DNA of 64,000 bases from Sphaerisporangium cinnabarinum (GCA_003052455.1 QAPD01000006.1:1-64000), one strand, 5' to 3'. Shown: positions 26,212 through 35,452, counted from the first letter of the stretch. The notes: generated by a model from the letters alone, not told the origin. Translations and numbers: made by a program.

Positions 26212-26940
26212 ATGGACATCCCGCCCGTGCGAGACCGCCGTCCGCTCGCCGTCCAGGTCTACGACCGCCTCCACGACGCGCTGACCGGCCCCGACGAGGA
26301 CCTCGTCGTGCTCCCGCCCGAGCAGGAGCTCGCCCGCCGCCTCGCCGTCAGCCGCACCACGGTGCGCCAGGCCCTCGCCCTGCTCGAGGAGGACGGTGTC
26401 ATCGAGCGCGGCGCAGGCCGTCGCCGCCAGGTCGCCCACCGCGTGCCCCTCCCCCTCGGGGCGGTCCGCCCGCTGGAGGAGATGGTGCAGACCGCCGACG
26501 AGGTCACCGTCGAGCGCGTGGTCCGCCGCGTCTCGCCCGCGACCGGATGGAGCGCCCGCCTCCTGGAGATCGAGCGGGGTCAGGACATCGCGACGTGGGA
26601 GTGCGTCGTGCGCGCCGGGAGCGCGGTCGTCGCGAGCTCGCTCGAGGTGATCGAGGCGTCCCACGAGCCCCGGGGCGACGGCGAGGGGACCATGTACGCC
26701 CGCCTGAGCACCCACTACCGCACCAAGGCCACGCCGGCGTCGCTCCGCCTCGCCCCCTACCTCCCCACCGCACGGTCGAGACCGCGCGCGTCGACGCTCG
26801 AGACGCCCCTCGCCGTCACCTTCACCACCCGCGCCCCGGCCGGCCCCGTCTACCTGGCCAAGCACGTCGTCGACCTCCGCGCGGTGTCCCTCAACCTCCT
26901 CACCGACGCGCACGGCGACGCGGCGGACGACGTCCCCTGA
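26212..26940 (+). CDS. GntR/HutC family transcriptional regulator
   Basis: 242 residues. The N-terminal winged helix (about 8-75) contains YDRLHDALTGPDEDL, LPPEQELARRLAVSRTTVRQAL and EEDGVIERGAGRRRQV. The C-terminal UTRA-like effector domain follows. ATG at 26212 lies 6 nt after CAAGAT, possibly a leaderless start; no Shine-Dalgarno is seen. Divergent from the PfkB-LOG-MFS operon, which it probably represses. UTRA domains usually bind sugar phosphates or nucleoside-like ligands. Confidence 0.9.
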   Translation: MDIPPVRDRRPLAVQVYDRLHDALTGPDEDLVVLPPEQELARRLAVSRTTVRQALALLEEDGVIERGAGRRRQVAHRVPLPLGAVRPLEEMVQTADEVTVERVVRRVSPATGWSARLLEIERGQDIATWECVVRAGSAVVASSLEVIEASHEPRGDGEGTMYARLSTHYRTKATPASLRLAPYLPTARSRPRASTLETPLAVTFTTRAPAGPVYLAKHVVDLRAVSLNLLTDAHGDAADDVP

Positions 26941-26987
26941 CGGCCCGTCGCCCGGCCGCCAGGCCCGCGCGCGCCTACGATCGCGAG

Positions 26988-28748
26988 GTGCAGCCCACCA
27001 CGACGGAGACCCGCGCCCCCGAGCCCGTCGACGCGGCGCGCCCCCGGCACGGCGTGTGGGGACGGTGGCTCCGGCGGTTCTCCGCGACCGGGCTCGTGGT
27101 CGCGCTCGCCTGGTTCTGCCTGTCGTTCACGCCGTCGCTCATCCCGCGCGCCTGGTACTACCAGGCCGTGATCTCGGGCGTCAGCGCCGTCGGCGGGTAC
27201 GCGGTCGGCGCCCTCGTCGAGTGGTTCGCCGTGAAGGTCGGGCTGCGGATCCGGTGGAGCGCGCGCGCGAGCCGGATCGCGTGGTGGGTGCTCGCCGGGG
27301 CGACCGTCGTGCTCGTGCCGCTGTCGTTGATCCTCGGGGCACGACGCCAGATCGAGCTGCGGCACCTGTTCGGCATGTCGGAGGACGTCCCCGGGCGCGA
27401 GGTCGTCACGCTGCTCGCGGCGCTCGCCGTCGCGCTGCTCGTGCTGCAAGCAGGCCGCGGTCTGCGCCGCGTCGCCCGGTGGCTGAGCGTCCTCGTCGGC
27501 AAGGTCGTGCCCGCCCCCGTGGCGCGGTTCGTCAGCGGCGTCGCCGTCGCCGTCGTCGTGGTGCTCCTGTTCAACGGCGTCATCTGGTCGGGCACGCTCA
27601 GCGCGCTCAACTCGGTCTACGCCGCGGCGAACGCCGAGATCAGCCCTCGGCTCACGCCCCCGACGCTCCCCGAGCGGTCCGGCTCCCCTGACTCCCTCGA
27701 GTCCTGGGACTCGCTCGGCGCCGAAGGGCGCAAGTTCGTCGTCTCCGGCCCGACCCTCGACGAGCTGCGCGCGTTCGCCGCGGCGGGGGACGTCGTCGAC
27801 CCCGCGGCCGTGCGCGAGCCGATCCACGCGTACGCGGGTCTCGACCCCGAGGGCGACCTCGACGCGACCGCGGCCCGCGTCGTCGACGAGCTCGACCGGA
27901 CGGACGCGTGGGACCGGTCCGTCCTCGTCGTCGCCACCACGACCGGGACCGGCTGGGTGGACCCCGGCATGGTCGAGGCGCTCGAGCTCATGCACGGCGG
28001 CGACACCGCGATCGCGAGCATGCAGTACTCCTACCTGCCGAGCTGGATCAGCTTCGTCGGTGACCGCTCGACCCCGCCCGCCGCGGGCAAGGCGCTGTTC
28101 GAGGCCGTGTACGCGCGGTGGTCGGACCTGCCCGCGGACGACCGCCCGCGCCTGCTCGCGTTCGGCATCTCGCTCGGGTCGTTCGGCATGCAGGGCGCGT
28201 TCAGCGGCGTGCAGGACGTCGAGGCACGGTCCGACGGCGCGATGTTCACCGGGACGCCCGGCTTCACGCCGATGTGGCGCGAGCTCACCGACGCGCGCGA
28301 CCCCGGTTCGCTCGAGTACGCCCCCGTGGTGGACGACGGCCGCCAGGTCCGTTGGGGCGACCCGGTCGCGACCGGCGTCGCGGACCTCTGGGGCCCCGGC
28401 CCGCGCTGGGACGAGCCGCGCGTCGTGTACCTCCAGCACGCGTCCGACGGCGTGACCTGGTGGGGTCCCGAGACGCTGTGGTCCGAGCCCGACTGGCTCC
28501 GCGAGCCACGCGGGCCCGACGTGCTCGGCGACGTGCGCTGGTACCCGTTCGTCACGTTCTGGCAGCTCACGGGCGACCTGTTCGTCGCGGCGGCGTCCGA
28601 CATCCCGCCGGGCCACGGGCACGTCTACCAGCTCGAGTACGCCGACGGCTTCGCCGCGCTGCACGCGCCCGACGGCTGGACCGACGCCGACACCGCGCGC
28701 CTCAAGGACGCGATGGTCGCGCCCGTCGAGGGCGGCTCGATCGGCTGA
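26988..28748 (+). CDS. Abhydrolase_9 family membrane protein
   Basis: 586 residues. An N-terminal membrane domain (about residues 28-220) has LAWFCLSFTPSLIPRAWYYQ followed by several further helices. The C-terminal alpha/beta-hydrolase-like domain includes VLVVATTTGTGWVDPGMVEALE and FGISLGSFGMQGAF, where GISLGS is the nucleophile elbow. Landmarks RVVYLQHASDGVTWW and FVTFWQLTGDLFVA are typical of PF10081. Members are actinobacterial membrane hydrolases of unknown function. The GTG at 26988 sits 6 nt after TACGAT with no Shine-Dalgarno, suggesting a leaderless mRNA. Confidence 0.85.
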   Translation: MQPTTTETRAPEPVDAARPRHGVWGRWLRRFSATGLVVALAWFCLSFTPSLIPRAWYYQAVISGVSAVGGYAVGALVEWFAVKVGLRIRWSARASRIAWWVLAGATVVLVPLSLILGARRQIELRHLFGMSEDVPGREVVTLLAALAVALLVLQAGRGLRRVARWLSVLVGKVVPAPVARFVSGVAVAVVVVLLFNGVIWSGTLSALNSVYAAANAEISPRLTPPTLPERSGSPDSLESWDSLGAEGRKFVVSGPTLDELRAFAAAGDVVDPAAVREPIHAYAGLDPEGDLDATAARVVDELDRTDAWDRSVLVVATTTGTGWVDPGMVEALELMHGGDTAIASMQYSYLPSWISFVGDRSTPPAAGKALFEAVYARWSDLPADDRPRLLAFGISLGSFGMQGAFSGVQDVEARSDGAMFTGTPGFTPMWRELTDARDPGSLEYAPVVDDGRQVRWGDPVATGVADLWGPGPRWDEPRVVYLQHASDGVTWWGPETLWSEPDWLREPRGPDVLGDVRWYPFVTFWQLTGDLFVAAASDIPPGHGHVYQLEYADGFAALHAPDGWTDADTARLKDAMVAPVEGGSIG

Positions 28749-28828
28749 CCGTCGTCCGGCGTCCGCCGTCACGGCGCACGCGGCTCGCGCGGACCGCGGT
28801 GGGGACCGCGGGGGCAGGCACGGACCGG

Positions 28829-30337
28829 CTAGCCCGGCGCGTGGGCCTCGAGGAACGAGAAGACCTCGGTCTGGTCCACGCCTGGGAACGCGCCGGTCGG
28901 CATCGCGGCGAGCATCGACGCGTGCGGGCGGGCGCTCGGCCACGCGTGGCCGGCCCAGCGGTCGGCGAGGTCGTCCGGCGGGCGGCGGCAGCACGCGCCG
29001 TCGGGGCAGCGGGACACGAGCCGTTCGGTCGTGTCGCGTCCGAGGAACCACTTGACGTGCGCGAACGGGACGCCGACGCTCACGGAGAACTCGCCGTCGG
29101 CCGACGCCTGCACGCGCGACGTGCACCAGTAGGTGCCGCTCGGGGTGTCCGTGTACTGGCTGAACGGGCTGAGCCGGTCCTCGACGGCGAACACGGTGCG
29201 CGCGGTCCAGCTCCGGCACACGTACTGCCCCTCCACCGCGCCGAGCGGGTCGGCCGGGAAGCGCACGCCGTCGTTCTCGTACGCCTTGTGGATCACCCCG
29301 GACTCGTGCACCTTCATGAAGTGCACCGGGATCCCGAGGTGCTTGGTCGCGAGGTTGGTGAACCGGTGCGCGGCGGTCTCGTACGAGACCGCGAACGCGT
29401 CGCGGAGGTCCTCGATCGAGATCTCGCGCGCGTCCTTCGCGGCGCGCAGGGCCTTGACCGCGTGCCGCTCCGGCAGCAGGAGCGCCGCGGCGAGGTAGTT
29501 CGCCTCGACGCGCTGACGGAGGAACTCGCGGTAGTCGCGCGGCTCCGCGTGCCCGAGCACGTGCGGCGCGAGCGCCTGGAGCAGCGCCGACGTCGCGTTG
29601 GACCGCCCGCGCATCCCGTTGCTCGGCAGGTACACGCGGCGGTGGCGCAGGTCGAGCACGGACCGGGTGGAGTGCGGCAGGTCGCCGACGTAGTGCAGCG
29701 TGAAGCCGAGGTGGGCGGCGAGGTCGGCCGCGACGCGCTGGGGCATCGGCCCACCCGCGTGCCCGACGCCGTCGAGCAGCCCGGCCGCCGCGTCCTCGAG
29801 CTCCGGGAAGTAGTTGTCCTGCGCGCGCATGGTCGCGCGCAGCTCGGCGTTCGCGCGGCGCGCCTCCTCGGGCGTCGCGGCGCGCTCGGTGTGCAGGCGC
29901 TGGAGCTCGCGCTCGAGCGCGACGATGGTCTCGAGCGCGTCGGTGGGCAGCGACTTGCCCACCCGCACGGGCCGCAGCCCGAGCGCGTCGAAGAGCGGGC
30001 CGCGCTGGGCACGCTCCAGCTCGATCTCGAGCGCGTCCCGGCGCGACGGCGCCTCGGGCGAGAGCAGGTCGTCGAGGCTCGCGCCGAGCGCGCGCGCCAC
30101 GGCCTGGAGCTGGCCGAACTTCGGCTCGCGCTTGCCGTTCTCGAGGAGCGACACCTGCGACGGCGCGCGGCCGATCGCGGCGCCGAGCTCGTCGAGCGTC
30201 ATGCCGCGCGCGGTGCGCAGGTGCCGGATCCTGCGGCCGATCGTCAGGGCGTCGGGCTCGCTCTCGAGCGGGATTTCCGCATGTTCCGCGATTCCGGCCG
30301 GTCGCGTCGTCGGGATAGCCATGACTGAGAGTGACAC
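28829..30337 (-). CDS. ramB: RamB-like regulator of acetate/glyoxylate metabolism
   Basis: 502 residues. XRE helix-turn-helix near residues 33-90 (IRHLRTARGMTLDELGAAIG, SQVSLLENGKREPKF), then a ShfA/IrrE-like central region (RVEANYLAAALLLPE) and a C-terminal domain with YWCTSRVQ and CPDGACC. This layout matches RamB of corynebacteria and mycobacteria, which controls aceA, aceB and acetate activation. Start: GTG at 30337 is chosen over the ATG at 30322 because AAGGAG lies 6 nt upstream. Divergent from aceA, 165 bp apart, supporting the assignment. Confidence 0.88.
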   Translation of the reverse strand: MSLSVMAIPTTRPAGIAEHAEIPLESEPDALTIGRRIRHLRTARGMTLDELGAAIGRAPSQVSLLENGKREPKFGQLQAVARALGASLDDLLSPEAPSRRDALEIELERAQRGPLFDALGLRPVRVGKSLPTDALETIVALERELQRLHTERAATPEEARRANAELRATMRAQDNYFPELEDAAAGLLDGVGHAGGPMPQRVAADLAAHLGFTLHYVGDLPHSTRSVLDLRHRRVYLPSNGMRGRSNATSALLQALAPHVLGHAEPRDYREFLRQRVEANYLAAALLLPERHAVKALRAAKDAREISIEDLRDAFAVSYETAAHRFTNLATKHLGIPVHFMKVHESGVIHKAYENDGVRFPADPLGAVEGQYVCRSWTARTVFAVEDRLSPFSQYTDTPSGTYWCTSRVQASADGEFSVSVGVPFAHVKWFLGRDTTERLVSRCPDGACCRRPPDDLADRWAGHAWPSARPHASMLAAMPTGAFPGVDQTEVFSFLEAHAPG

Positions 30338-30361
30338 GCGCCACTCCTTGCGCACAAGAGA

Positions 30362-30377
30362 AGAACCGCGATTCTTT
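30362..30377. promoter_or_regulatory. Candidate operator in the ramB/aceA intergenic region
   Basis: AAGAA (30362-30366) and TTCTT (30373-30377) form a short inverted repeat in the only AT-rich patch between the two divergent starts. It does not match the corynebacterial RamB consensus that I remember, so the assignment is weak. Confidence 0.3.
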
Positions 30378-30502
30378 CGCCTGATCTGGCTTGAGAAGGG
30401 CTTGTCGGCGGGAGGAAGGTCGAAGCACGGACCTCGCCGAGGTCCACCGACCGGCCCGGCCGGCCCGCGCTCCGCGGGCCGGCGCACCACCAGGAGGCAC
30501 CC

Positions 30503-31945
30503 GTGAACAGGCCCACCATCGTCAGCCGCCGCTCCCCGTCCGAGTACGCTGGCGGCGCCCGCCCGCTCGGCGCCGTCGCGACGACGGCGACGGTCACCGG
30601 CCCCGGCACCGCCCCGACCCCCGGCGGCACCGCGCGCCCGTCCGCCCGTCCGGGCGACCAGACGCAGAGCGCCGCCGACCTCGCCGAGCAGTGGGCGACC
30701 GACCCGCGCTGGGCCGGCCTCCAGCGCGACTACACCGCCGAGGACGTGGTCGCGCTGCGCGGCTCCGTGCGCGAGGAGCACACGCTCGCCCGCCGCGGCG
30801 CCGAGACGCTGTGGGACCTCATCCACACCGAGGAGTGGGTCGCCGCGCTCGGCGCGTTCACCGGCAACCAGGCCGTGCAGCAGGTCCGCGCGGGCCTCAA
30901 GGCGATCTACCTGTCCGGGTGGCAGGTCGCGGCCGACGCCAACCTGTCCGGCCAGACGTACCCCGACCAGTCGCTCTACCCCGCCAACTCCGTGCCCGCC
31001 GTCGTGCGTCGCATCAACAACGCGCTCCTGCGCGCGGACCAGATCGAGGCGGCCGAGCGCGCGGGGTCGGACGGGCAGGGGCCTGACCGCGACTGGCTCG
31101 CGCCGATCGTCGCCGACGCCGAGGCCGGCTTCGGCGGTCCGCTCAACGCCTACGAGCTCATGCACTCGATGATCGCCGCCGGTGCGGCGGGCGTGCACTG
31201 GGAGGACCAGCTCGCGTCCGAGAAGAAGTGCGGCCACCTCGGCGGCAAGGTGCTCGTGCCGACGAGCCAGCACGTCCGCACGCTCAACGCCGCGCGTCTC
31301 GCGGCCGACGTCGCGGGCGTGCCGTCGATCGTCATCGCCCGCACGGACGCGCTCGCCGCGGACCTCCTCACGTCCGACGTCGACGAGCGCGACCAGCCGT
31401 TCCTCACCGGCGAGCGCACGTCCGAGGGCTTCTACCGGGTGCGCCCCGGCTTCGACGCGGTCGTCGCGCGCGGCCTCGCGTACGCGCCGTACTCCGACCT
31501 CATCTGGGTCGAGACGGGCGAGCCCGACCTCGAGCTCGCGCGGACGTTCGCCGAGGCGATCCACGCGCAGCACCCGGGCAAGAAGCTCGCCTACAACTGT
31601 TCGCCGTCGTTCAACTGGAAGAAGCACCTCGACGACGCCCAGATCGCGAGCTTCCAGAAGGAGCTCGCCGCGATGGGCTACGCGTTCCAGTTCATCACGC
31701 TGGCCGGCTTCCACGCCGTCTCGCACTCCATGTTCGAGCTCGCGCGCGGGTACAACGAGCGCGCGATGTCCGCCTACGTCGAGCTGCAGGAGGCCGAGTT
31801 CGCCTCCGAGGCCGACGGCTACACCGCCACCCGCCACCAGCGGGAGGTCGGCACCGGCTACTTCGACCGGGTCGCCACGGCTCTCAACCCCGACGCCGCC
31901 ACCCTCGCGCTCGCCGGGTCCACCGAGACCGCCCAGTTCCACTAA
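30503..31945 (+). CDS. aceA: Isocitrate lyase
   Basis: 480 residues. Catalytic motif KKCGHLGG (Cys-containing) is present, with [25 protein letters not shown] and GYFDRV. It splits isocitrate to succinate and glyoxylate, the first glyoxylate-shunt step that allows growth on acetyl-CoA. Start GTG at 30503 has AGGAGG upstream. About 50 N-terminal residues (Gly/Pro/Thr-rich) precede the part that aligns with typical 430-residue enzymes. A palindrome lies between it and aceB. The neighbouring PHB operon would supply acetyl-CoA. Confidence 0.96.
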   Translation: MNRPTIVSRRSPSEYAGGARPLGAVATTATVTGPGTAPTPGGTARPSARPGDQTQSAADLAEQWATDPRWAGLQRDYTAEDVVALRGSVREEHTLARRGAETLWDLIHTEEWVAALGAFTGNQAVQQVRAGLKAIYLSGWQVAADANLSGQTYPDQSLYPANSVPAVVRRINNALLRADQIEAAERAGSDGQGPDRDWLAPIVADAEAGFGGPLNAYELMHSMIAAGAAGVHWEDQLASEKKCGHLGGKVLVPTSQHVRTLNAARLAADVAGVPSIVIARTDALAADLLTSDVDERDQPFLTGERTSEGFYRVRPGFDAVVARGLAYAPYSDLIWVETGEPDLELARTFAEAIHAQHPGKKLAYNCSPSFNWKKHLDDAQIASFQKELAAMGYAFQFITLAGFHAVSHSMFELARGYNERAMSAYVELQEAEFASEADGYTATRHQREVGTGYFDRVATALNPDAATLALAGSTETAQFH

Positions 31946-31954
31946 GCCCTCCCC

Positions 31955-32033
31955 TCCCGCGAGATAGAACCCGCGCGCCCGAGAAAGAGCTCGCAATGTT
32001 CTACCTCGAGGCTCGCGGTTCTATCTCGCGGGA
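31955..32033 (+). terminator. Long palindrome between aceA and aceB
   Basis: Arms TCCCGCGAGATAGAAC (31955-31970) and its perfect complement (32018-32033), extended inward with a 1-nt bulge. The left part resembles the element at 2299-2324, including the shared GCGCCCGAGA. It lies 9 nt after the aceA stop and 21 nt before the aceB start, so it can end the aceA transcript or lower aceB read-through. Confidence 0.65.
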
Positions 32034-32054
32034 GCACGACCTTCGGAGCACGCC

Positions 32055-33770
32055 ATGACCACGCTGACCACGACCACCTCTCCCCCGTCGACCCCTGCTC
32101 CCACGAGCAGCCCGCGCGTCACCGGGACCCTGCGCGTCACCGGCACGCTGGGCGAGCGCTACCGCGAGATCCTCACGCCCGAGGCGCTCGACTTCCTCAC
32201 GCTGCTGCACGACCGGTTCGTGGCGCGCCGCCACGAGCTGCTCATGGACCGCCAGCAGCGCCGCCAGGACGTCGCGGACGGCATCGACCCCGACTTCCGC
32301 GCCTCGACGCGGCCCGTGCGCGACGACCCGTCGTGGCGCGTGGCGGGCTCGGCCGGCGCGCCGGGCCTCGAGGACCGCCGCGTCGAGATCACCGGCCCGA
32401 CCGACCCCAAGATGACGATCAACGCCCTCAACTCCGGCGCCAAGGTCTGGCTCGCGGACGCCGAGGACGCGTCGAGCCCCACGTGGCGCAACGTGATCGA
32501 GGGCCAGCTCGCGCTGCGCGACGCGATCCGCGGGACGCTGACGCACACGACCGGCTCGGGCGAGCACCGCAAGGAGTACCGCCTGCGCTCGACGACGCTC
32601 ACCGACCTCCCGACGATCGTGTTCCGCCCGCGCGGGTGGCACCTCATCGAGAAGCACATGCGGTACGTCGACCGGGCGGGCGTGAGCGTGTCGGCGTCGG
32701 CGTCGCTCGTCGACTTCGGGCTCTACCTGTTCCACAACGCGCACGAGCTCGTGGCGCGCGGTCGGGGACCGTACTTCTACCTGCCCAAGCTCGAGGGCCA
32801 TCGCGAGGCGCGCCTGTGGAACGACGTGTTCGTGCTCGCCCAGGAGCACCTCGGCCTGCCGCAGGGCACCATCCGCGCCACGGTGCTCATCGAGACGCTG
32901 CCCGCGGCGTTCGAGATGGACGAGATCCTCCACGAGCTGCGCGACCACTGCGCCGGGCTGAACGCCGGGCGCTGGGACTACCTGTTCTCCGTCATCAAGG
33001 CCTTCCGCACCCGCGGCGACTCGTACGTGCTGCCCGACCGCGCGCAGGTCACCATGACCGCGCCGTTCATGCGCGCGTACACCGAGCTGCTCGTGCAGAC
33101 GTGCCACCGGCGCGGCGCGCACGCGATCGGCGGCATGAGCGCGTTCATCCCGGACCGCCGCCGGCCGGACGTCACCGAGCGCGCGTTCGAGCAGGTGCGC
33201 GCCGACAAGCGCCGGGAGGCGACGGACGGGTTCGACGGCACGTGGGTCGCGCACCCCGACCTCATCGAGGTCGCGCGCACCGAGTTCGACGCGGTGCTGG
33301 GGGACGCGCCGAACCAGGTCTCGCGGCAGCGCGACGACGTCCGCGTGGGCCAGCACGAGCTGCTCGACATCGGCTCGGCCCGCCGGGCCGGGGCTACCGT
33401 CACCGCGGCGGGGCTGCGCTCGAACGTCTCCGTCGGGGTGCGGTACCTCGAGTCGTGGCTGCGCGGTGTCGGGGCGGCCGCGATCGACCACCTCATGGAG
33501 GACGCCGCGACCGCCGAGATCTCGCGGTCGCAGGTGTGGCAGTGGATCGCGTCCGGCACGCGCACCGAGAACGGCGTGCCGATCACGCGCGAGCGCGTCG
33601 AGGCGCTGCTGGCGGAGATCGTCGACGACCTGCCGCGCACCCCGGGGAACCGGATCGACGACGCGGCGCACGTGTTCCGCGCCGTCGCGCTCGCCGAGGA
33701 CTTCCCGACGTTCCTCACCATCGGGGCGTACTCGCAGTTCCTCGTGGGCTCCGAGGTGGACCAGCCGTAG
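32055..33770 (+). CDS. aceB: Malate synthase A
   Basis: 571 residues, a little longer than the usual 530-540. Family landmarks are TGPTDPKMTINALNSGAKVW, LADAEDASSPTW, TIVFRPRGWHLIEKHM, RATVLIETLPAAFEMDEIL and GRWDYLFSVIK. It condenses glyoxylate with acetyl-CoA to malate, completing the glyoxylate shunt begun by aceA. The first 30 residues are a Thr/Ser/Pro-rich tail. ATG start at 32055 lies just downstream of the palindrome; no strong Shine-Dalgarno (GGAGCACGCC) is seen. Confidence 0.96.
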   Translation: MTTLTTTTSPPSTPAPTSSPRVTGTLRVTGTLGERYREILTPEALDFLTLLHDRFVARRHELLMDRQQRRQDVADGIDPDFRASTRPVRDDPSWRVAGSAGAPGLEDRRVEITGPTDPKMTINALNSGAKVWLADAEDASSPTWRNVIEGQLALRDAIRGTLTHTTGSGEHRKEYRLRSTTLTDLPTIVFRPRGWHLIEKHMRYVDRAGVSVSASASLVDFGLYLFHNAHELVARGRGPYFYLPKLEGHREARLWNDVFVLAQEHLGLPQGTIRATVLIETLPAAFEMDEILHELRDHCAGLNAGRWDYLFSVIKAFRTRGDSYVLPDRAQVTMTAPFMRAYTELLVQTCHRRGAHAIGGMSAFIPDRRRPDVTERAFEQVRADKRREATDGFDGTWVAHPDLIEVARTEFDAVLGDAPNQVSRQRDDVRVGQHELLDIGSARRAGATVTAAGLRSNVSVGVRYLESWLRGVGAAAIDHLMEDAATAEISRSQVWQWIASGTRTENGVPITRERVEALLAEIVDDLPRTPGNRIDDAAHVFRAVALAEDFPTFLTIGAYSQFLVGSEVDQP

Positions 33771-33785
33771 CGGACTCCCGCCCGC

Positions 33786-33832
33786 CACGACCTCGGTGCC
33801 GTCGCCCACCCGGCGGCGGCACCGAGGTCGTG
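33786..33832 (+). terminator. Terminator hairpin after aceB
   Basis: Perfect 16-bp arms CACGACCTCGGTGCCG (33786-33801) and complement (33817-33832) with a 15-nt loop, 15 nt after the aceB stop. No U-tract. Confidence 0.75.
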
Positions 33833-33944
33833 CTCGGGAGGGAACGAGATCGTCCTCGACGGGAAGGTCCGCGGTGTGGGAACATCCGGCCACGCACGGT
33901 GGCACCTGTCGTCCGGGCGCCCGCCCGCACGACACCGGAGCACC

Positions 33945-34808
33945 ATGAGCACCCCTGTGACGCCGCCGTCCTCGCCGACGGCTCCTCCCGGCCCGACCCC
34001 CTCCTCCCCCGCCACGGCCGCGCGCCCGAACCCGTACGCGGCACCGCCGCTCGCGGCGCGCCCCGGCCCGCCGCACCCGGGCGTCCCGCAGCCCGCCGCG
34101 CCGCACCCGGGACCGTCGCACCCCCAGGCCCCGCGGCCCGCCCCGACGCCCCCGGCACCGGGACGTACCGGCCTCTCCCGGACCGCCGTCGGGCTGCTCG
34201 TCGGCGTCGTGTGCCTCGTGGTCGGCGGAGGGACGGGGTACGCCGCGGGCGTCGCGACCGACGCGGGCGCCCGGATCGCCGCGTGGGTCACGGCCCCGAC
34301 CGACGACGCGTACGGCGACGAGTGGCCCGGCAACGGCTGGTCCGACGAGGACTGGTCCGAGGGCGACTGGGAGGGGACGGGCACGCGTGACGACCCGTGG
34401 CTCTTCGACGGGTACACGATCGGTGGCGTGGAGTGGGAGGTCCTCCTCGAGGAGCCCTACGAGGCGACCGCGGAGGTGCTCGCGCACGACGACGTCAACA
34501 CCCCGCCGCCCGACGGCACCGAGTACTGGATCGTGCCCGTGACCGCCACCTACACCGGGTTCAGCTCGCAGGTGACCGCGTGGGGCGCCGTCGACATCGG
34601 GTTCATCGGGGACGACGGCGTCTCCGCCGACGGCGGGTGCGGCGCGGTGCCGCAGGCGCTCGTCGGCACGGGGCTGATCGGCGCGGGCGACACCGTGACC
34701 GGCAACGTGTGCCTCGCGGTGCCCGCGGGCGCCCCCGGCCTCTGGACGCTGTCGCTGGAGCGGGAGGAGCCCTGGTACCTGCGCGCGGCCGACCCGCTCG
34801 CGGGCTGA
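33945..34808 (+). CDS. Hypothetical membrane-anchored protein with Pro-rich N-terminus
   Basis: 287 residues, function unknown. Residues 1-80 are cytoplasmic-looking and rich in Pro/Ala/His. One membrane helix follows (about 83-105: AVGLLVGVVCLVVGGGTGYAAG). A Trp/Asp/Glu-rich stretch (WPGNGWSDEDWSEGDWEGTG) comes next, then a domain of about 140 residues resembling DUF4352-type extracellular domains (WIVPVTATYTG, GDTVTGNVCLAVPAG). It is probably a single-pass protein exposed outside. The ATG at 33945 has CCGGAG upstream. No neighbour points to its role. Confidence 0.75.
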   Translation: MSTPVTPPSSPTAPPGPTPSSPATAARPNPYAAPPLAARPGPPHPGVPQPAAPHPGPSHPQAPRPAPTPPAPGRTGLSRTAVGLLVGVVCLVVGGGTGYAAGVATDAGARIAAWVTAPTDDAYGDEWPGNGWSDEDWSEGDWEGTGTRDDPWLFDGYTIGGVEWEVLLEEPYEATAEVLAHDDVNTPPPDGTEYWIVPVTATYTGFSSQVTAWGAVDIGFIGDDGVSADGGCGAVPQALVGTGLIGAGDTVTGNVCLAVPAGAPGLWTLSLEREEPWYLRAADPLAG

Positions 34809-34860
34809 CGCTCCCCCTCGCGCGCCGCACCCGGGCGACCTCTCGCCGGTCGGCCGTCGC

Positions 34861-35298
34861 TCAGCCGGCGGGGCGCCGCGCGTCGAACACGTCCCGGTTC
34901 TCGCGGATGGTGCGTGTGTGGGCGAGCGCCCACTCGACGAGCGCGAGCACGGGCGGCAGCAGCGTCTCGCCGAGGCTCGTGAGCGCGTAGTCGACGCGCG
35001 GCGGCACGACGGCGTGGACGGTCCGGCTCACGAGGCCGTCCCGCTCGAGCTGGCGCAGGTTGAGCGTGAGCATGCGCTGCGAGATCCCGTCGATCCCGTG
35101 GAGCAGCTCGGTGAACCGCTGCGGGCCGCCGGAGAGCATCCCCAGGATGAGGACGCTCCACTTGTCGCCGACCCGGTCGAGGACCGAGCGCACCTCGCTC
35201 GTGGCCTCGGCTGCGGCGCAGCCGCCGTCGACGGGGATGCCGTGGCGCTCGGCGAGCTCGCGCACCACCGGTACGTCCGTGCTGGGCGTCGTCGTCAT
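34861..35298 (-). CDS. HxlR family transcriptional regulator
   Basis: 145 residues. The HxlR winged-helix core covers about residues 35-120: VRSVLDRVGDKWSVLILGML, RFTELLHGIDGISQRMLTLNLRQLERDGL and PRVDYALTSLG. A conserved Cys-Ala-Ala precedes it (GGCAAAEAT), a possible redox or thiol-reactive cysteine as in other HxlR proteins. Start ATG at 35298 with GGAGA. Divergent from a DoxX gene, a frequent pairing in which the HxlR protein responds to electrophiles. Confidence 0.9.
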   Translation of the reverse strand: MTTTPSTDVPVVRELAERHGIPVDGGCAAAEATSEVRSVLDRVGDKWSVLILGMLSGGPQRFTELLHGIDGISQRMLTLNLRQLERDGLVSRTVHAVVPPRVDYALTSLGETLLPPVLALVEWALAHTRTIRENRDVFDARRPAG

Positions 35299-35340
35299 GG
35301 GGGTCTCCGTCTTCTTCGGGTGCTGCTCCGTGTGCCTCAC

Positions 35341-35354
35341 GCACACCGGTGTGC
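35341..35354. promoter_or_regulatory. Palindrome in the HxlR/DoxX intergenic region
   Basis: GCACACCGGTGTGC is a perfect 14-bp palindrome, followed by a related TACCGGTG (35361-35368). It is located between the divergent starts and is a candidate HxlR operator. Confidence 0.5.
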
Positions 35355-35452
35355 CTTTTGTACCGGTGCTCATGGTTACCCATCATGTGCCCAGGCACAA
35401 AGAGTGACCGGCCATCCTGGGCCGTCGCCGCCTCCCCTCGAAGGACTCCCGC

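Noticed and set aside
30323-31996. Extended N-terminus of RamB
   Set aside because: The frame continues antisense through aceA; AAGGAG before the GTG at 30337 sets the start.
33786-33832. aceB hairpin as a third copy of the dispersed palindrome family
   Set aside because: It has a strong stem but does not share the CGCGAGAT or GCGCCCGAGA core.
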